From Anastatus disparis (Eukaryota; Arthropoda; Insecta; Hymenoptera; Eupelmidae), in the NCBI GenBank assembly GCA_017163975.1, contig JAFFSR010000314.1, forward strand, positions 5,380,501-5,444,500: DNA of 64,000 bases, in the 5' to 3' direction. Below are positions 31,960 to 43,868 of this stretch, piece by piece. Below the pieces are notes generated by a model. That model was given only the letters and a program-made list of their open reading frames with translations. It ran no database searches and was not told the origin of the DNA. A program made the translations under genes and the position numbers. How positions within the stretch are numbered: the stretch's first letter is position 1; the number at the start of each line of letters is the position of its first letter.

Positions 31960-32513
31960 GAAAAAAAGCTTATATGAAAATGAAAAAAGAACAACCAAAT
32001 AAATATAAACAGAAATTAGAAAATACTAAGATAACAAAATGGCAATTCAAAGAAAGAATAAGTACTGATGAATTGGAACAAATACGTGCGAAGTAGGCTT
32101 TACTCAAGAAAGAAGCTTATATAAGAATTAAAGAAAAACAACCAAAAAAATATGAAGAAAAATTAGAAAATACTAAGATAACAAAATACAAATTCAAGGA
32201 AACAATGAGTACTGATAAATTGGAACGAAAACGTGCGAATGAGGCTTTAACTGAAAAAGAAGCTTTTATAAAAATTGAAGAAAAACAACCCAATAAATAT
32301 AAAAAAAAATTAAAAAATACTAGAATAACAAAAATGAAATCAAAGATAAAAAAGGGTACTGATAAAATAAAACAAATACGTACAAATAAAGCTACACATA
32401 AGAAAAAAGCTTACATAAAAATTAGTACAAATAAAGCTACACATAAGAAAAAAGCTTACATAAAAATTAAAGAAAAACAACCAAATAAATATAAAATAAA
32501 TTGGAAATATTAA
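31960..32513 (+). repeat. Lys/Glu-rich coding tandem repeat, ~148-bp units
   Basis: About three and a half units encode a ~49-residue repeat with STDKLER, KEAFIKIEEKQPNKYK and ENTKITK blocks, predicted strongly helical. Unit marks (GTACTGAT) lie near 32,056, 32,208 and 32,358. A 45-bp part is further duplicated at about 32,385-32,465. Basic repeated N-terminal regions are usual in Helitron proteins. Confidence 0.6.
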
Positions 32514-32556
32514 GATATAAAAAATAAAATCATTTGGAAATAGAGATACTAATAAA

Positions 32557-33842
32557 TTGAAAAAATTGCATGAAAAAGAAAAATTACGCAAAAAAGAGAC
32601 TTATAGAAAAGTTATTAGTGAACAATATAATGAATATGAGAGAATGGTACAAATTAAGAATCAAAAATTGGAAAATGACGATATTATTAAGAAAGCACAA
32701 GTAAAAAATTATTGTTACCAATTAAAAGAATCACGCACAAGGTGTAAACAAATAGAAATTGATGACAATAAACATGTCAATAATGATACTACAATAACTA
32801 AACCAATAGATGAAAAAAAGAGAAAACATAAATATGATTCTCATCAATTAAAGATATTATTTATTAAGTGTAAACGATTAAAAATTGAAGACAATAATTA
32901 TAATAACAATCATAATATTGTATTAAACGAAGTTATTGATAAAACAATAAAGGGCAAAGTAGAAAAAAAATTAATGAAATCAAATGGAAAAATAATAACT
33001 GAAAAAATTAATTCGAAACTGATTGGTTGTATAGCAAATATATATTCCGATGAAAATCTCATATCTAATAATAACATTAGTTTCATGACAAATACATGTG
33101 TTTATTGTGATGCGAATCATTTTGCTTGAGAATATACTAAAAGTAACGGTTTCTCCAATTGTTGTCATAAAGGTGAAGTAGCATTGCTAGAAAATATTCC
33201 TTACCCAGAACAATTAAAGTTTATAGCAACTGAATTAACGGAAGAAATTATTGATTTTCGACGAAATGTTAGGTTGTACAATGATGCTTAAGCATTCGCA
33301 AATTTTTATGCCAATTTTGATACATTGCCGAGTAAAGGACTACAAGTTATTAGAATATGTGGACAAATTTACCATAACGTATATGCGTTACATCCTAATA
33401 AAGATGAAGCACGTAAATATGGACAATTATATATTTTAGATAATGAAATGGCAACGATTGAACGGAATAAGTTTCATAAAAATTTAACATTATTAAAACA
33501 TTTAGATATCTTGATAAGAGACATTAACCCTTATGCTTAAGCCTATAACATGATGCATAAAGTAGAAGAAGAAGAACTACAATAATGTGCAAAAATCTAT
33601 TGTCCTTCAAGAACTGTTACTATGTCTATTGTCCGTAATAATAATTTAGATAAAAGATATAATCTACTTACCTGTAATGAAGTCGCAATAGTATATGCTG
33701 GAGAAGACGATCTTCCTCCTATTGAACGTGATATTTTCATTTACTCTCAGTATGATAAACCAATTAGTATACCGACAATTAGAAAACGTACAGATCCTAT
33801 GACATATCCGCTTATTTATCCTAATGGCGGTTTTGGATGGAT
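32557..33842 (+). pseudogene. Helitron N-terminal (Helitron-like N) region
   Basis: One continuous frame with several in-frame stops (TGA at 33,127-33,129, TAA in the 33,290s and at 33,538-33,540) encodes a Lys-rich start. A Cys-His motif follows (CVYCDANHFA ... CCHKGEV, about 33,097-33,180), then the typical block ICGQIYHNVYALHPN ... YGQLYILDNE, and YPLIYPNGGFGW immediately before the non-LTR insertion. The frame resumes at 39,286 after the insertion with MPSMKSKFGKS. Confidence 0.8.
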
Positions 33843-33920
33843 CAATAGATAGATACTATTTATTGTATATCATATCATTATACAAAGAGCGTGTAATACA
33901 ATTCATAAATATAATAATAA

Positions 33921-34016
33921 ATATTGCACATAAACAATGTATAAATATAAAAATATTGCATATAAACAATGTATAAATATAAAATATTGCACCTAAAACA
34001 ACGTATAAATACAAAA
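33921..34016 (-). repeat. Three 32-bp tandem repeats in the non-LTR 3' UTR
   Basis: The plus strand repeats ATATTGCACATAAACAATGT plus 12 further bases at 33,921, 33,953 and 33,984. The very 3' end has a short GATA-type repeat next to the target duplication instead of a poly-A tail. Confidence 0.7.
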
Positions 34017-34401
34017 TATTGCAATTGATATCACAGTCAGTTACTAAACCTAATAATACTGAATAAGTGAGTCACAACAAAAGAAGTGATATCACAGATA
34101 CAAAAAATAGTAAAATACACGCAATCCTATAAATTAAAAGTCAGTCATACAATATCTATCAGTCATAGTATATAAAAATTTTTATTTAAAATACAAAATA
34201 AAAAATGATAAATAATGCGATAAAATCATAAAGCGTATGCAGTAGCACAAAGAACGCAGTCAAAATAATAAAAACAAGTAAAGTATTCACTCACTAACCA
34301 TTCAGCCAATAAATACAATCACACCTTAAGCAAAAGAGTATATATACGGGACGTCACATTATAATAAATTGACATATAAATAGAAAGTAAAATTTAGTTT
34401 A

Positions 34402-37190
34402 TTGGAGGTCGAGCAAGTACCCTCTTAGGGCCGACTTAAACCTGCTGAGCGATGGAAGATTCTTTATATCAGCAGGCAGGGAGTTCCAAAAATGCGCACC
34501 CTAAACTTGAAAGGAATTTCTTCCAGTCTCAGTACGCATGAAGGGCACTGCGAAATCCTTAATCTCTCCCCTAGTGGCTACCCTAGGTACATATCTAGTG
34601 AAGAGACCCACTAGATACTCGGGAGTATTCATGCGCACGATTTTGTACATAAGTACAGCCATAAAATACTGTCTCCTCACATCAGTACGCAGCCAACCCA
34701 GCGCAGCTCTATGAGGAGAGATATGATCGCCCATTCTCACGCCTAATACATATCTCACACATGAATTTCGTAGTCTTTGTAATCGTCTTTTCAACTCCTG
34801 TGAGGCATCGAGCAGAACTACTGAGCAGTAATCGAGATGTGGAAACAGCAGGGCGGTTGCGAGTTGTTTGCAAAGGACCGTAAGCCATACATAGTTCTAT
34901 TAAACTTCTTAGTCAGCATATTAAAATGTGGCTCCCATGATAGCTTAGAGTCAAGCACAACACCAAGGCTCGTAACGGTATCAGAGAAAGATATGCCGAC
35001 ACCACCCTCAAGCTCAATCGTCCTTGGCTCATCAGCATAAAAGTCATTAATAAATCAACCATTGCCTAAAACGATCGCCTTAGTTTTGTTTGCATTTAGT
35101 GTAAGAGAAGCATCAACAGCCCACTCCGACACCGCCTTAGCCGCCCTCTGTAGAATACGAATACCTTAATTCACATCCTCATAAGAGACCTGCGTATAAA
35201 TTTGCAGGTCATCTGCATATAATAGGTGCTCGACACAACCGGGGTCAAGGGTGTCACGTATGTTATTAATGTTAAGGCAAAACAACAGTGGCCCCAGCAC
35301 TGAACCCTGAGGAACTCCTAAATTGGTTGTTAGCAAATTCGATTCCTCTTTTAAATGCGTGGAAACCATTTGTTTCCTACCTGATAAATAGGAGCTAATC
35401 CACTCGAGTGCAGCCCTGGAAAACCCCATCGATCTCAGCCTTGCAAGTAATTTGGAGTGCGAGATCGTGTCGAATGCCTTACCAAAGTCAAACAAAAGTA
35501 GTAGCGTGACAATTTTCTTATCTAGACCTGATCTTATGTCGTCAGTAAGTTTAAGTATGGCAGTCTGCGTTGAGTGATGCTTTCTAAAACCAGTCTGCAT
35601 AGAGTCAAGTATCCGATGTGTCGTAATACACTCTTACAATTAGTCATGGGCAATCTTCTTTAGGACCTTTGAAAGAAAACATAAGATTGCTATGGGCCTA
35701 AAATCTTTAGGCATTGTTGGTGCAGGACACTTTTTTAATGGCACAATGCGTGCACGCTTCCAAAGGCAAGGGAAGACCCCCCGTGCAAAAGAGAAATTGA
35801 ACAGAGTCACAAGATGTTCTTCGATAAACGGTAAAGCTTTGAGTATCACGCTTTGCGGAATGCCATCCTCGCCACAAGCCTGTGATGAAAAATGCGAAAT
35901 TGCAAGGACCACATCAGTAACATTAATTGGTTTGAAGGCAAAGCCACTTTCACTACACTGGGAAAGAATTCTCTTACATTCCTCATTATCATCGTAAGGC
36001 GAGACTGACACCCCCGCAAAGTGCGTATTAAGCTCATCCGGGGTAAATCCATTCAAGTCCCCTTAAGGTCCGGACAAGAGTCCCAGGTCTTTCAACTCCT
36101 TCCAGACATTACCTTTGGCAAGAGCTTCGAACAGTCTGTTATGATAGTAAGTAGTCCTAGCTTGTTCAGTCTGCTCGTCGATCGTTTTACGTAGTTGCAG
36201 AAATTCAGAGAGATATCTCTCATCCTTCGTCCGTTTGTATCTTCGATACATGGCATCTCTCTTGCACCGCATCTGCGACAATCCTTTGTCTATCCACGGA
36301 AATTTATCTTTACCAATTTTAAGTGTTTTTAGCGGTGCCAGATTATGTATTGCTGCCGTAAGATTGTCACAGAGGCAGTCAAGTACAGATTCCGGGTCAA
36401 CTGTACCAACTGTAAATGGCGTCCAATCACAGCCGGCTAGACTCTGTACTAATAATGTAGGAAAAATATCTTTATAGTTTCTATACTCAATTGCTTTTTT
36501 ATCTGTTATGACATGACTACAGGAAACACATACATCAATTAAGTTATGCTGACTGTGAAAATTCGCCGGTAAGTTTCGTGCGTCAAGTACTGTGTCATTA
36601 TCGTCAACAAGAATCAGGTCAATCCAAGTATGAGACGTCGGAGTGTGATGCGTGGCACCGTGCTGGACCAACTGCAACGAAAGCTCAGCCGATAACTTGT
36701 TAAGAAGTTTGGCATCACTGCTCTCACGCAGGAGATCGGCATTCAGGTCTCCCATCATAATTTTATGAGAGTATTTAGAGGCATAATTCTCAAAACATCT
36801 AAAAAGTTTGTGTTTTTAATAAACGAAATAGCGGGAGGCCGATAATTAACAGAAACCAACACGGGTTCAGAGTTGCCCATTTGCACAGAACAGAAAATAT
36901 ATTCAGGCACCTCCGGTTTGCCCTCACTATGAATAGTTTGAGTATCCGAAGTAGCCAAAATAATGCATTTAAAATTTTTCTTTAATATACAAGGCTACTC
37001 CTCCACCGCGCAGATTTCTGTCCTGTCTGAATACTTTATACCCCTTGACCCGAATGACCTCATCTGAAACAGACGGACCCAGCCAGGTCTCAGCGACCCC
37101 AAATATGTCGTGAGAAGGACTACCACTTAGGAACTCACGCACCTGCCCAATGTGAGCTCTTAACGAAGTCACATTCAGAAAGCATGCTCG
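34402..37190 (-). pseudogene. Non-LTR ORF2: endonuclease and reverse transcriptase
   Basis: The endonuclease part shows FGVAETWLG (metal-binding Glu), VSVNYRPP and MMGDLNADLL. The RT part shows LLLLFDFGKAFDTISH (motif A), LGVPQGSVLGPLLF (motif B) and LLYADDLQIY (motif C). The C-terminal region ends with FWNSLPADIKNLPSL and a stop near 34,402. The main frame carries stops near 36,063, 35,640, 35,166 and 35,055, and the frame changes near 36,965, 36,757 and about 34,840, so no intact protein remains. Target-primed reverse transcription is the expected role. Confidence 0.88.
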
Positions 37191-37349
37191 CAGCTTACCC
37201 CTCCTCCTTGTACGACCCTCAAGGGAGGCCTGGCACAGTCATTGGGGAGAGGCCACATTTGATGTTACTCCGTCTTTAACTAAAGCTAGGTTTGTCTTTA
37301 CATTTTGTTGCTCGAAAACTTTGCTACATATGTTAATCGATGGAGTTTC

Positions 37350-38996
37350 TTAGTTTTTCTCATTTACATTTAAATTTACATCATTAGATTCTTTATTGTT
37401 AATCAATTTATCCAAGTCATTTTCGTTGCTAAAACTGTCTGCCATCTCCCCTCTCTCCCTCCTCACCAGAAATTTGCCACGTCTATGCCAAACAAATTTA
37501 AAGCCTTTTTTCTTGGCATACTTTTTTAATTTTTTTAAATTTACATATTTATCTTCAGGCATTAATTCATTTATGAATATCAAATTATGATGTTTAAATG
37601 TGGACAATCCACTGAGGAAGGAGGGATCAAGATCTGCAGATGAAAGACCCGTAAATTGTCGTTTAGCCTCAAACACCTTCTGCGCCAGGTCCCCCTCGGA
37701 GAGTCTCACCAGCAATGAGAACGCACCCCTCGGACCGCCACCGATCCCACGTTCTGCAGACACCCCGTTCCTATTATCATTTTTAGTGATTTCCCCAACT
37801 GAAATTATATTCGCACGTTTGATTGTTGAGAGTATAGCACCAAGAACGGCACACGCATAATCCTCCAGCCCAACATTGACTGCTGAGCAATCCAGCCTGC
37901 CAGAGATCACCAACATACCATCCCCGGAACCACACTTCGTCTCAATCTGACGGGGTGCCTTATCGTTAATTACTGTATGCGCATGTGGTGTTTGTGTTTC
38001 TGTTATGTCAATAAATCTAGATGTGTGAGTTGTTTGCTTAGTCGCAAGATCGGTAACGGCCTGCGCTACGCCAGCCACCCCAGACGTAAGGTCCAAGATG
38101 CCCCTGTCCACTCCACTAAATTCATTATTAAGAAATGTTTGCACATTATTAAGTTTATTATTAATAGTTGTAATTATAGTTTCAATTTTGTTGTTTAGAG
38201 TGGACAGGAAATCTTTTTCTAAGTTGAGTATAATTCCTTTAAGTTTTCAATTCTCCTCTAACAACTGCATCTGCTCATTTACTAATTTTTCAATAATTTC
38301 ACTTTGTACTTCCATTTTGGACACAATGTCCTGCAGGCCATTGTCAGTATTCGTAATGTGGCTCTGAAAAGCCTCAATACTATTTTGAATTGAGTCAAGC
38401 CTGCCGGACAGTGTGCCCTCTAGAGCAGACACAGCTGCCCTCAATGAGAAAGAATCTGAACATCCTTGGACCCCGTCAAAATTGCTTATCTTATTATTAT
38501 TATTATTGTTATTATTATTATTCGGGGCAACGTGCGCAGCGCCACCTCCCAAATACTCATTAGATAAATTGATACTTAATCTATTTCTCCCTCCATCCGC
38601 CGCGACGCCATTTTTGTTGGTCCCGATTTGCGCTGCGATAGTAGTAGTCTTCACTCGTGCTGGCTGCCCCTGAGAAGTGATGACCGGTGTTACTTTCGAG
38701 TCGGTACGTGTTGGTGTAGAGGCACTGATGGGCTATTTTGGAACAGCTTTGCGCGCGATCATGTTCGGCGTAACTCCATTAACCTTTGTGCTTCCGCCAG
38801 CCAGTGACGCAGATGACATGTCACTGTTTTTGTGTGTTTCGAGGCACTTCTTGCACTCATGTTCTGTGCCATTATCCATTTTAGAACGTGTTATGCATTT
38901 TGCATGACAAGGCTGCCAACACGTGACACACAAATGGAGCTTTGCCATGCCCCATTTATCATTGGTAGCAAGTTTACAGATCGCACAGCTGTCCAT
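37350..38996 (-). pseudogene. Non-LTR ORF1 with PHD-like and FP-like domains
   Basis: A single frame with only two nonsense codons (TAG at about 38,733 and TGA at about 38,247). The N terminus has a Cys/His cluster resembling a PHD finger (CAICKLATNDKW, CVTCWQPCHAKC, CKKC). A poly-Asn run encoded by ATT/AAT repeats (plus strand 38,490-38,522) and a coiled-coil region (SALEGTLSGRLDSIQN) follow. The C terminus (KKYAKKKGFKFVWHRRGKFL) resembles the FP-like domain of many ORF1 proteins. The expected role is a nucleic-acid chaperone. Length without the stops is about 548 codons. Confidence 0.8.
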
Positions 38997-39285
38997 TACT
39001 TTGACCTCACTTGTGTATACGCTCCAAAAGCTTATACGGTAATACAGATTTCCACTTTATTGGTCGAAGAGTAACTTAAGGATTACGTTCAGCGCCACCA
39101 GGATCTCTGCTTGCCGATAAAAATTGCCTCTCGAACTAACCTCAAAATAGCAGACGTCCTAACCTCAAAATTCAGCACCTGGGTAGAAATCTCAGAATAA
39201 AAAGCAAGGACCGCTATCAAAAATGATGTTTTATAGCTGAAACGGTGCCTTGCAATTTTAGCGAGCAAGAATGGAATGGATGGAT

Positions 39286-40391
39286 GCCAAGTATGAAGAG
39301 TAAATTTGGAAAATCTAATATTTCAAATTTGAAATTTCATAATTATAGATTTAGTGTTAGAAATGAATTTAATCCATTACTTAATTTGGGAAAATTATCT
39401 CAACAGTTTATTGTTGATGCGTTTAAAAAAGTTGAAACCTCCATATTATATTTCATACGAAAAAACCAAAACGTATAAAGAAGTGATTGTTACAAAGGTG
39501 TTTTGGACTATTTACATAACTAAAAAGAATAAAATTCTTCAAAAATTGAAAAAATGGTAATATTACCTTCAAACTTTACAGGAAGTCCACGATTTTTAGA
39601 ATAAAATTACATTGACTCAATGACACTTGTAAATTATCATGGTAAACCTGATCTTTTTGTAACTAGGACCTGTAACCCACATTGAAAAGAAATAACTGAA
39701 AACTTGGAACTTTATGAAAATGCAATAGATAGACTGGATATTATAAAAAAAGTATTTTATCAAAAAGTAGAAGTATTCAAAAATTTAGTATTAAAAAAGG
39801 GAATATTAGGAAAACGTATTGCATATAGTTATGTAATTGAATTTGAAAAACGAGGATTACCGCATATGCATTATTAGTAACAACTTACTCTTTGATAAGA
39901 GTAATAAATTTGGTATTTCCGAAAAAGTTGAAAAAATAATAATTGCAGAAATCCCAAATAGAGATATTTATCCAAAATTATATAGTATTGTTAAACAATT
40001 TATGCTACGCGGTCCCTATGGTATGCAAAATAGATATTGTTCGTGTATGGATAAAAATACGAAACAATGTACTGGAAATTTTCTAAGAAAATTTAATAAT
40101 ACAACAACATTTAAATCCAATGGATATCCACTACACAAACGTAAAAATGATGGCGTCGAAATAATTCTCAAAAATAAATTTACAGAAAGAATTGATGATA
40201 ATGGATTTGTTGTTCCTTATAATCCTTACTTATTATTGAAATTTAATGCACACATAAACGTAGAAGTTTGTTCCACTGTACACTGCATTAAATATTTATT
40301 CAAATACTGTTATGAAGGTCATGATTGTGCATACATTGAAATACATCAAGTAAGTGTGGATTTTAAATCAGAAAATAAAGACACTTTTTAA
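39286..40391 (+). pseudogene. Helitron Rep nuclease domain
   Basis: The continuation of the Rep frame contains NEFNPLLNLGKLSQQF, ILPSNFTGSPRF and YHGKPDLFVTRTCNPH, then FEKRGLPHMH with the HUH motif at codons 39,863-39,871. After a frameshift directly behind it, the 39,837-40,391 frame carries EIPNRDIYPKLY, VVPYNPYLLLKFNAHINVE and the tyrosine motif KYLFKYCYEGHD, with both Tyr present (40,293-40,295 and 40,305-40,307). These residues would cleave and join DNA in rolling-circle transposition. In-frame stops at about 39,476, 39,600 and 39,685 inactivate the copy. Confidence 0.85.
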
Positions 40392-40741
40392 AATGATAAT
40401 CGTGAAAATGTTGAATATGAATATGACGAAACCCAATAATACATTAATACACGATATTTATGTCCACCTCAAGCAATGCATAGATTATAAGAATATCCTT
40501 TACATGTTATTTCACATACTATGAAACGTCTAAGCGTTCATGAGAAAAATCAACAAAACGTATTTTATAAAGAAGGAAAAGAACAAATGATCATGCAAAA
40601 AATGTGGGAACAAAATTAACAGCATATTTTGAATTGAATAGAGAAGATTTTGAAGCACGAAATTACTGGTATTTAGAAATACCAAATTTTCATACATTTG
40701 ATAAAAACTGAAAAAGTGGAATAAAAGAAAAAATAAAGAAA

Positions 40742-41995
40742 ACCAATACTTAGTAGAATGTACTTTGTAAGTCCAAAAGATAGACAACGTTATTTTATTA
40801 GGTTATTACTATTACATGTTAAAGGAGCCGCATCTTTTGAAGCTTTGCGTACTGTTTATGATGTGATGTACAATTCGTTCTATGAGGCAGCTAAGGCAAA
40901 ACAATTAATTAATGAAGATGAAGAATGGGATATATGTCTGGAAGAAGCATCTTCAACAGATTTCCTTTATATTCTTTATGAATTATTTGCTTTCATTTGC
41001 GTTCTTTATAATCCTATAAATGCACGAGATTTATATAAAAAATATAAAGATAAGTTACAACATCCTAAATACGAAAAAATATAGGTAAAAATCTTGCATT
41101 GAATGTTATTAAAAATAATTTACAAGTCAATGGATTTTCTTCGAACGATTTTAATTTACCTAACATAAGCACATTTATAGAAGGAGATAATGATCAAACA
41201 ATTTTAAATCATAATAATAATATTCTTAATGAATGAGAAATGAAAATAAATTCTTTAAATGATAAACAAAGACAAATATTTAACTCTACTATAAAGAGTT
41301 TAAACAACCAAAGTAAAGAAAAATATATTTTTATAGATGAACCAGATGGAAGTAAAAAAAGTTATTCAATTAACGTTTTAATAGTTTATTTTAAATATCA
41401 TACTATTCATTATTTATGTGCAGCTTCGACAGCTATAGCAGCGAATTTATTAGTCGATGGAAAAACCGTGCATACAACATTCAAATTAACTTTGATGCTT
41501 TGTTTTTAAAAAAAGTATGACATACTTACAAAATCATAAGTGAAGCTAGAGAATTAATTTGTCCTTATCAGAAAAAATATTGTTTTTTTACTGTACAAGT
41601 TGCGGACAACTATTGATTTCTAGTAATAACTACTAGTTTTTCCAAAAACCTACATTTTTTTATTAGAAAAGGATAGAGAGATACAACGTCCTTTTAAATA
41701 TAACAGATTGTACAACTTGTAATGTTAAGCCTAATTCTGCAGAAAGCAAACAAAGGAAAAACAAATAATTATTTGGGAGAAAATATTCATGACTTCAAAA
41801 TTTGCTTTTGAAGCAGTTGATCGTCTTTTTCAAGATTCATGCGATGTGAACCAACCTTCCGGTGGTAAAACTGTAATTGCATCAGGAGATTTCAGGCAAA
41901 CATTACTAATTGTACGGCATAGAAGGCGTATGAATATTATTGAAAATTTAGTTGAATTTAGTTTATTGTGGCAGAATTTAGAGCCCAAAATATAG
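40742..41995 (+). pseudogene. PIF1-type helicase domain of the Helitron, truncated
   Basis: Three frame pieces: 40,758-41,084 (RLLLLHVKGAASFEALRTVY, DEEWDICLEEA), 41,240-41,509 (LNDKQRQIFNSTI, Walker A position reading PDGSKKSY, AASTAIAANLL, TTFKL) and 41,770-41,995 (Walker B position reading IWEKIFM, FEAVDRLFQD, GDFRQTL). Both nucleotide-binding motifs have lost the usual residues. A partial TTAA MITE separates the last two pieces. The helicase stops at the start of the A-rich array, so motifs IV-VI are absent. Confidence 0.75.
41541..41697. mobile_element. Partial TTAA MITE related to the element at 54,011
   Basis: Segments such as TTTTTTATTAGAAAAGGA and TTATCAGAAAAAATATTG match the right half of 54,011-54,391, and TTAA ends it. 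The left part is missing. It lies inside the helicase sequence. Confidence 0.45.
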
Positions 41996-43436
41996 AGATA
42001 AAGTAATTATAAGAATCAAAAAAATATTGGGCTCAAAAAAATATAGAGACCTAGAAAATATAATGATAAAAAAAATATTAGGCCCAAAAAAATGTTTAAA
42101 AAAAATATTGGGCTCAAAAAAATAAAGAGCCAAGAATACATAAAAATCAAAAAAATATAAGATTCAAAGAAATATTGGGCCCAAAAAAATATAGAGCTCA
42201 AGTAAATATAAGAATCAAAAAAATATAGAACTCAAGTAAAATAAGATTTAAAAAAATATTGGGATAAAAAAAAGAATCAGATAAATATTGGGCCCAAAAA
42301 ATATAAGATTGAAAAATTGATAAACCTAAAAAAAAAGTTAAAAACCAATAAGGCCCAAAAAAATAAATAGCCCAAAAAAATTAGAGGCCCAAAGAAAATA
42401 GGACTTGAAAAAAAGTAGGTCCAAAAAAATATAAGGCCTAGAAAAATATAGGACTAAAAAAGATATGAAAGCCGAGAAATAAAAGGTCGAAAAAAATGAG
42501 GCCCAAAGAAAATAAGACTCAAAAAAATGTAGAGCCTTAAAAATAAAAGGCCCAGAAAAATATAGAGCTAAATAAAATATAGGACTCAAAGAAATTATAT
42601 AATCCATGAAAATATAAATTTAAAAAAAAATTGGGCCCAAAATATATATAGAGCCAGAGAATATATAAGAATCGAAAAAATATTTGGCCCAAAAAAATTA
42701 GAACTTAAGACAATATAAGGCCCAAAGAAAATAGCACTAAAAAAAAGTAGGTCGCGAAAAGTATAAGGCCTAGAAAAAGATAGAGCTAAATGAAATATAG
42801 GACACAAAAAAATCATAGAACCCAAGAAAATATAAATTAAAAAAAAATATTGGGCCCAAAAATATAGATTACAGGAATATATAAGAATTGAGTAAATATT
42901 AGGCCCAAAAAATATAGAGCCTAAAAATACATAAGAATTAAAAAACTATTGGGCCCAAAAAAATACAGAACCCAAGAAAATGTAAGGCCCAAAAAAATAT
43001 GAGGCCCAAAGAAAATAGGACTCGAAAAAATGTAGGGCCTCAAATATATAAGGCCCAAAAAAATAGAGCTAAATAAAATATAGTACTCAAAAAAATTATG
43101 AAATCCAAGAAAATATACATTAAAAAAAAATATTGGGCTAAAAAAAATATTGGTCCTAAAAAAATATAGAGCCCAATAATATATGAGAATCGAAAAAATA
43201 TTGGGCCCAAAAAATATGGAGCCCATGAAAATAGAAAGTCAAAAAAAATATAGGGCACAAAAAATATAGAACCCAAGAAAATGTAAGGCCCAAAAAAATA
43301 TTGGTCCTAAAAAAATATAGAGCCCAATAATATATGAAAATCGAAAAAATATTGGGCCCCAAAAATATAGAGCTCAAAGAAATATAAAGTCAAAAAAAAT
43401 ATGAAGCCCAACAAATATAAGACTCAAAAAATATAG
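41975..43436 (+). repeat. Minisatellite-like A-rich/GGCCC array, left part
   Basis: Dozens of degenerate 14-24-bp units follow the scheme AAAAAAATATNGRGCCC. A larger ~290-bp period is also visible: blocks with TAAATTAAAAAAAAATATTGGGCCC recur near 42,615, 42,835 and 43,115. The long hydrophobic frames on the minus strand are low-complexity artefacts. Confidence 0.85.
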
Positions 43437-43745
43437 TCTTAAGATATTCCAACTTAGGGGCGAGGTTGTTAACAGTTTTAACTAAGTAGACGCAGCAAAG
43501 AGTCACACACAAATTGTATTTAAAAGATTTATTGTTTAATATACACTCCTTATTTTGTACACTCGTATAAAACACTAAGAATACAGATCTACGCTAATAA
43601 AGTCTGGAGGCTCTACGATGTGTCGCTCAACAAGGACTGACAGACCGACCGACGCATATACAGAGAGAGACAAGCTAAGAGGGCGCTTCTGCCCACGGCA
43701 GCCTTCACAAAAACCCAAACGTGAAATATGCGCACACTTTTGACA
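43437..43745 (-). repeat. Copia 2, 3' LTR
   Basis: 309 bp, matching 49,967-50,275. On the minus strand it begins TGTCAAAAGTGTGCGC. Confidence 0.9.
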
Positions 43746-43756
43746 CTCCCTCCCGC
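43746..43756 (-). other. Copia 2 polypurine tract
   Basis: GCGGGAGGGAG on the minus strand, directly before the 3' LTR; similar to that of copia 1. Confidence 0.8.
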
Positions 43757-43868
43757 ATATTTAAAGAAAATTAAAAGAAAACCTCTGACCGACCATCACT
43801 CCCAATTACTTCTTCAAATTTTTACTTCCTGTAACAGAGAAACAATTTATAGATTATATAAAAACATT

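Larger units (their letters stand above)
33843..39276 (-). mobile_element. Non-LTR retrotransposon (CR1/Jockey group), full length, defective
   Basis: It is flanked by the 9-bp direct repeat TGGATGGAT (33,834-33,842 and 39,277-39,285). Removing it restores the Helitron Rep frame. On the minus strand: 5' UTR (39,276-38,997), ORF1 with Cys-rich and FP-like domains, ORF2 with endonuclease and reverse transcriptase, and a 3' UTR with 32-bp tandem repeats. Full length suggests complete retrotransposition, followed by decay (two stops in ORF1, several lesions in ORF2). Confidence 0.9.
30561..41995 (+). mobile_element. Decayed autonomous Helitron with Ulp1-like domain
   Basis: In order: a Ulp1/C48-like protease remnant, a Lys-rich repeat domain, a Helitron-like N domain, the Rep HUH and two-Tyr domain and a PIF1-type helicase. 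It is interrupted by a non-LTR element at 33,843-39,276 and truncated inside the helicase by an A-rich array. Numerous stops and frameshifts make it inactive. Neither the 5' TC nor the 3' hairpin/CTRR terminus is identified. Linking the Ulp1 part to the Helitron is inference from adjacency. Confidence 0.8.

Noticed and set aside
34837..38907. Plus-strand frames of 64-101 codons
   Set aside because: They are antisense shadows of the non-LTR ORF1 and ORF2.
42016..43575. Several long hydrophobic minus-strand frames rich in Phe, Ile and Leu
   Set aside because: They are translations of the A-rich/GGCCC array (TTTTTTT-ATA-GGGCC on the minus strand) and carry no membrane-protein family signature.
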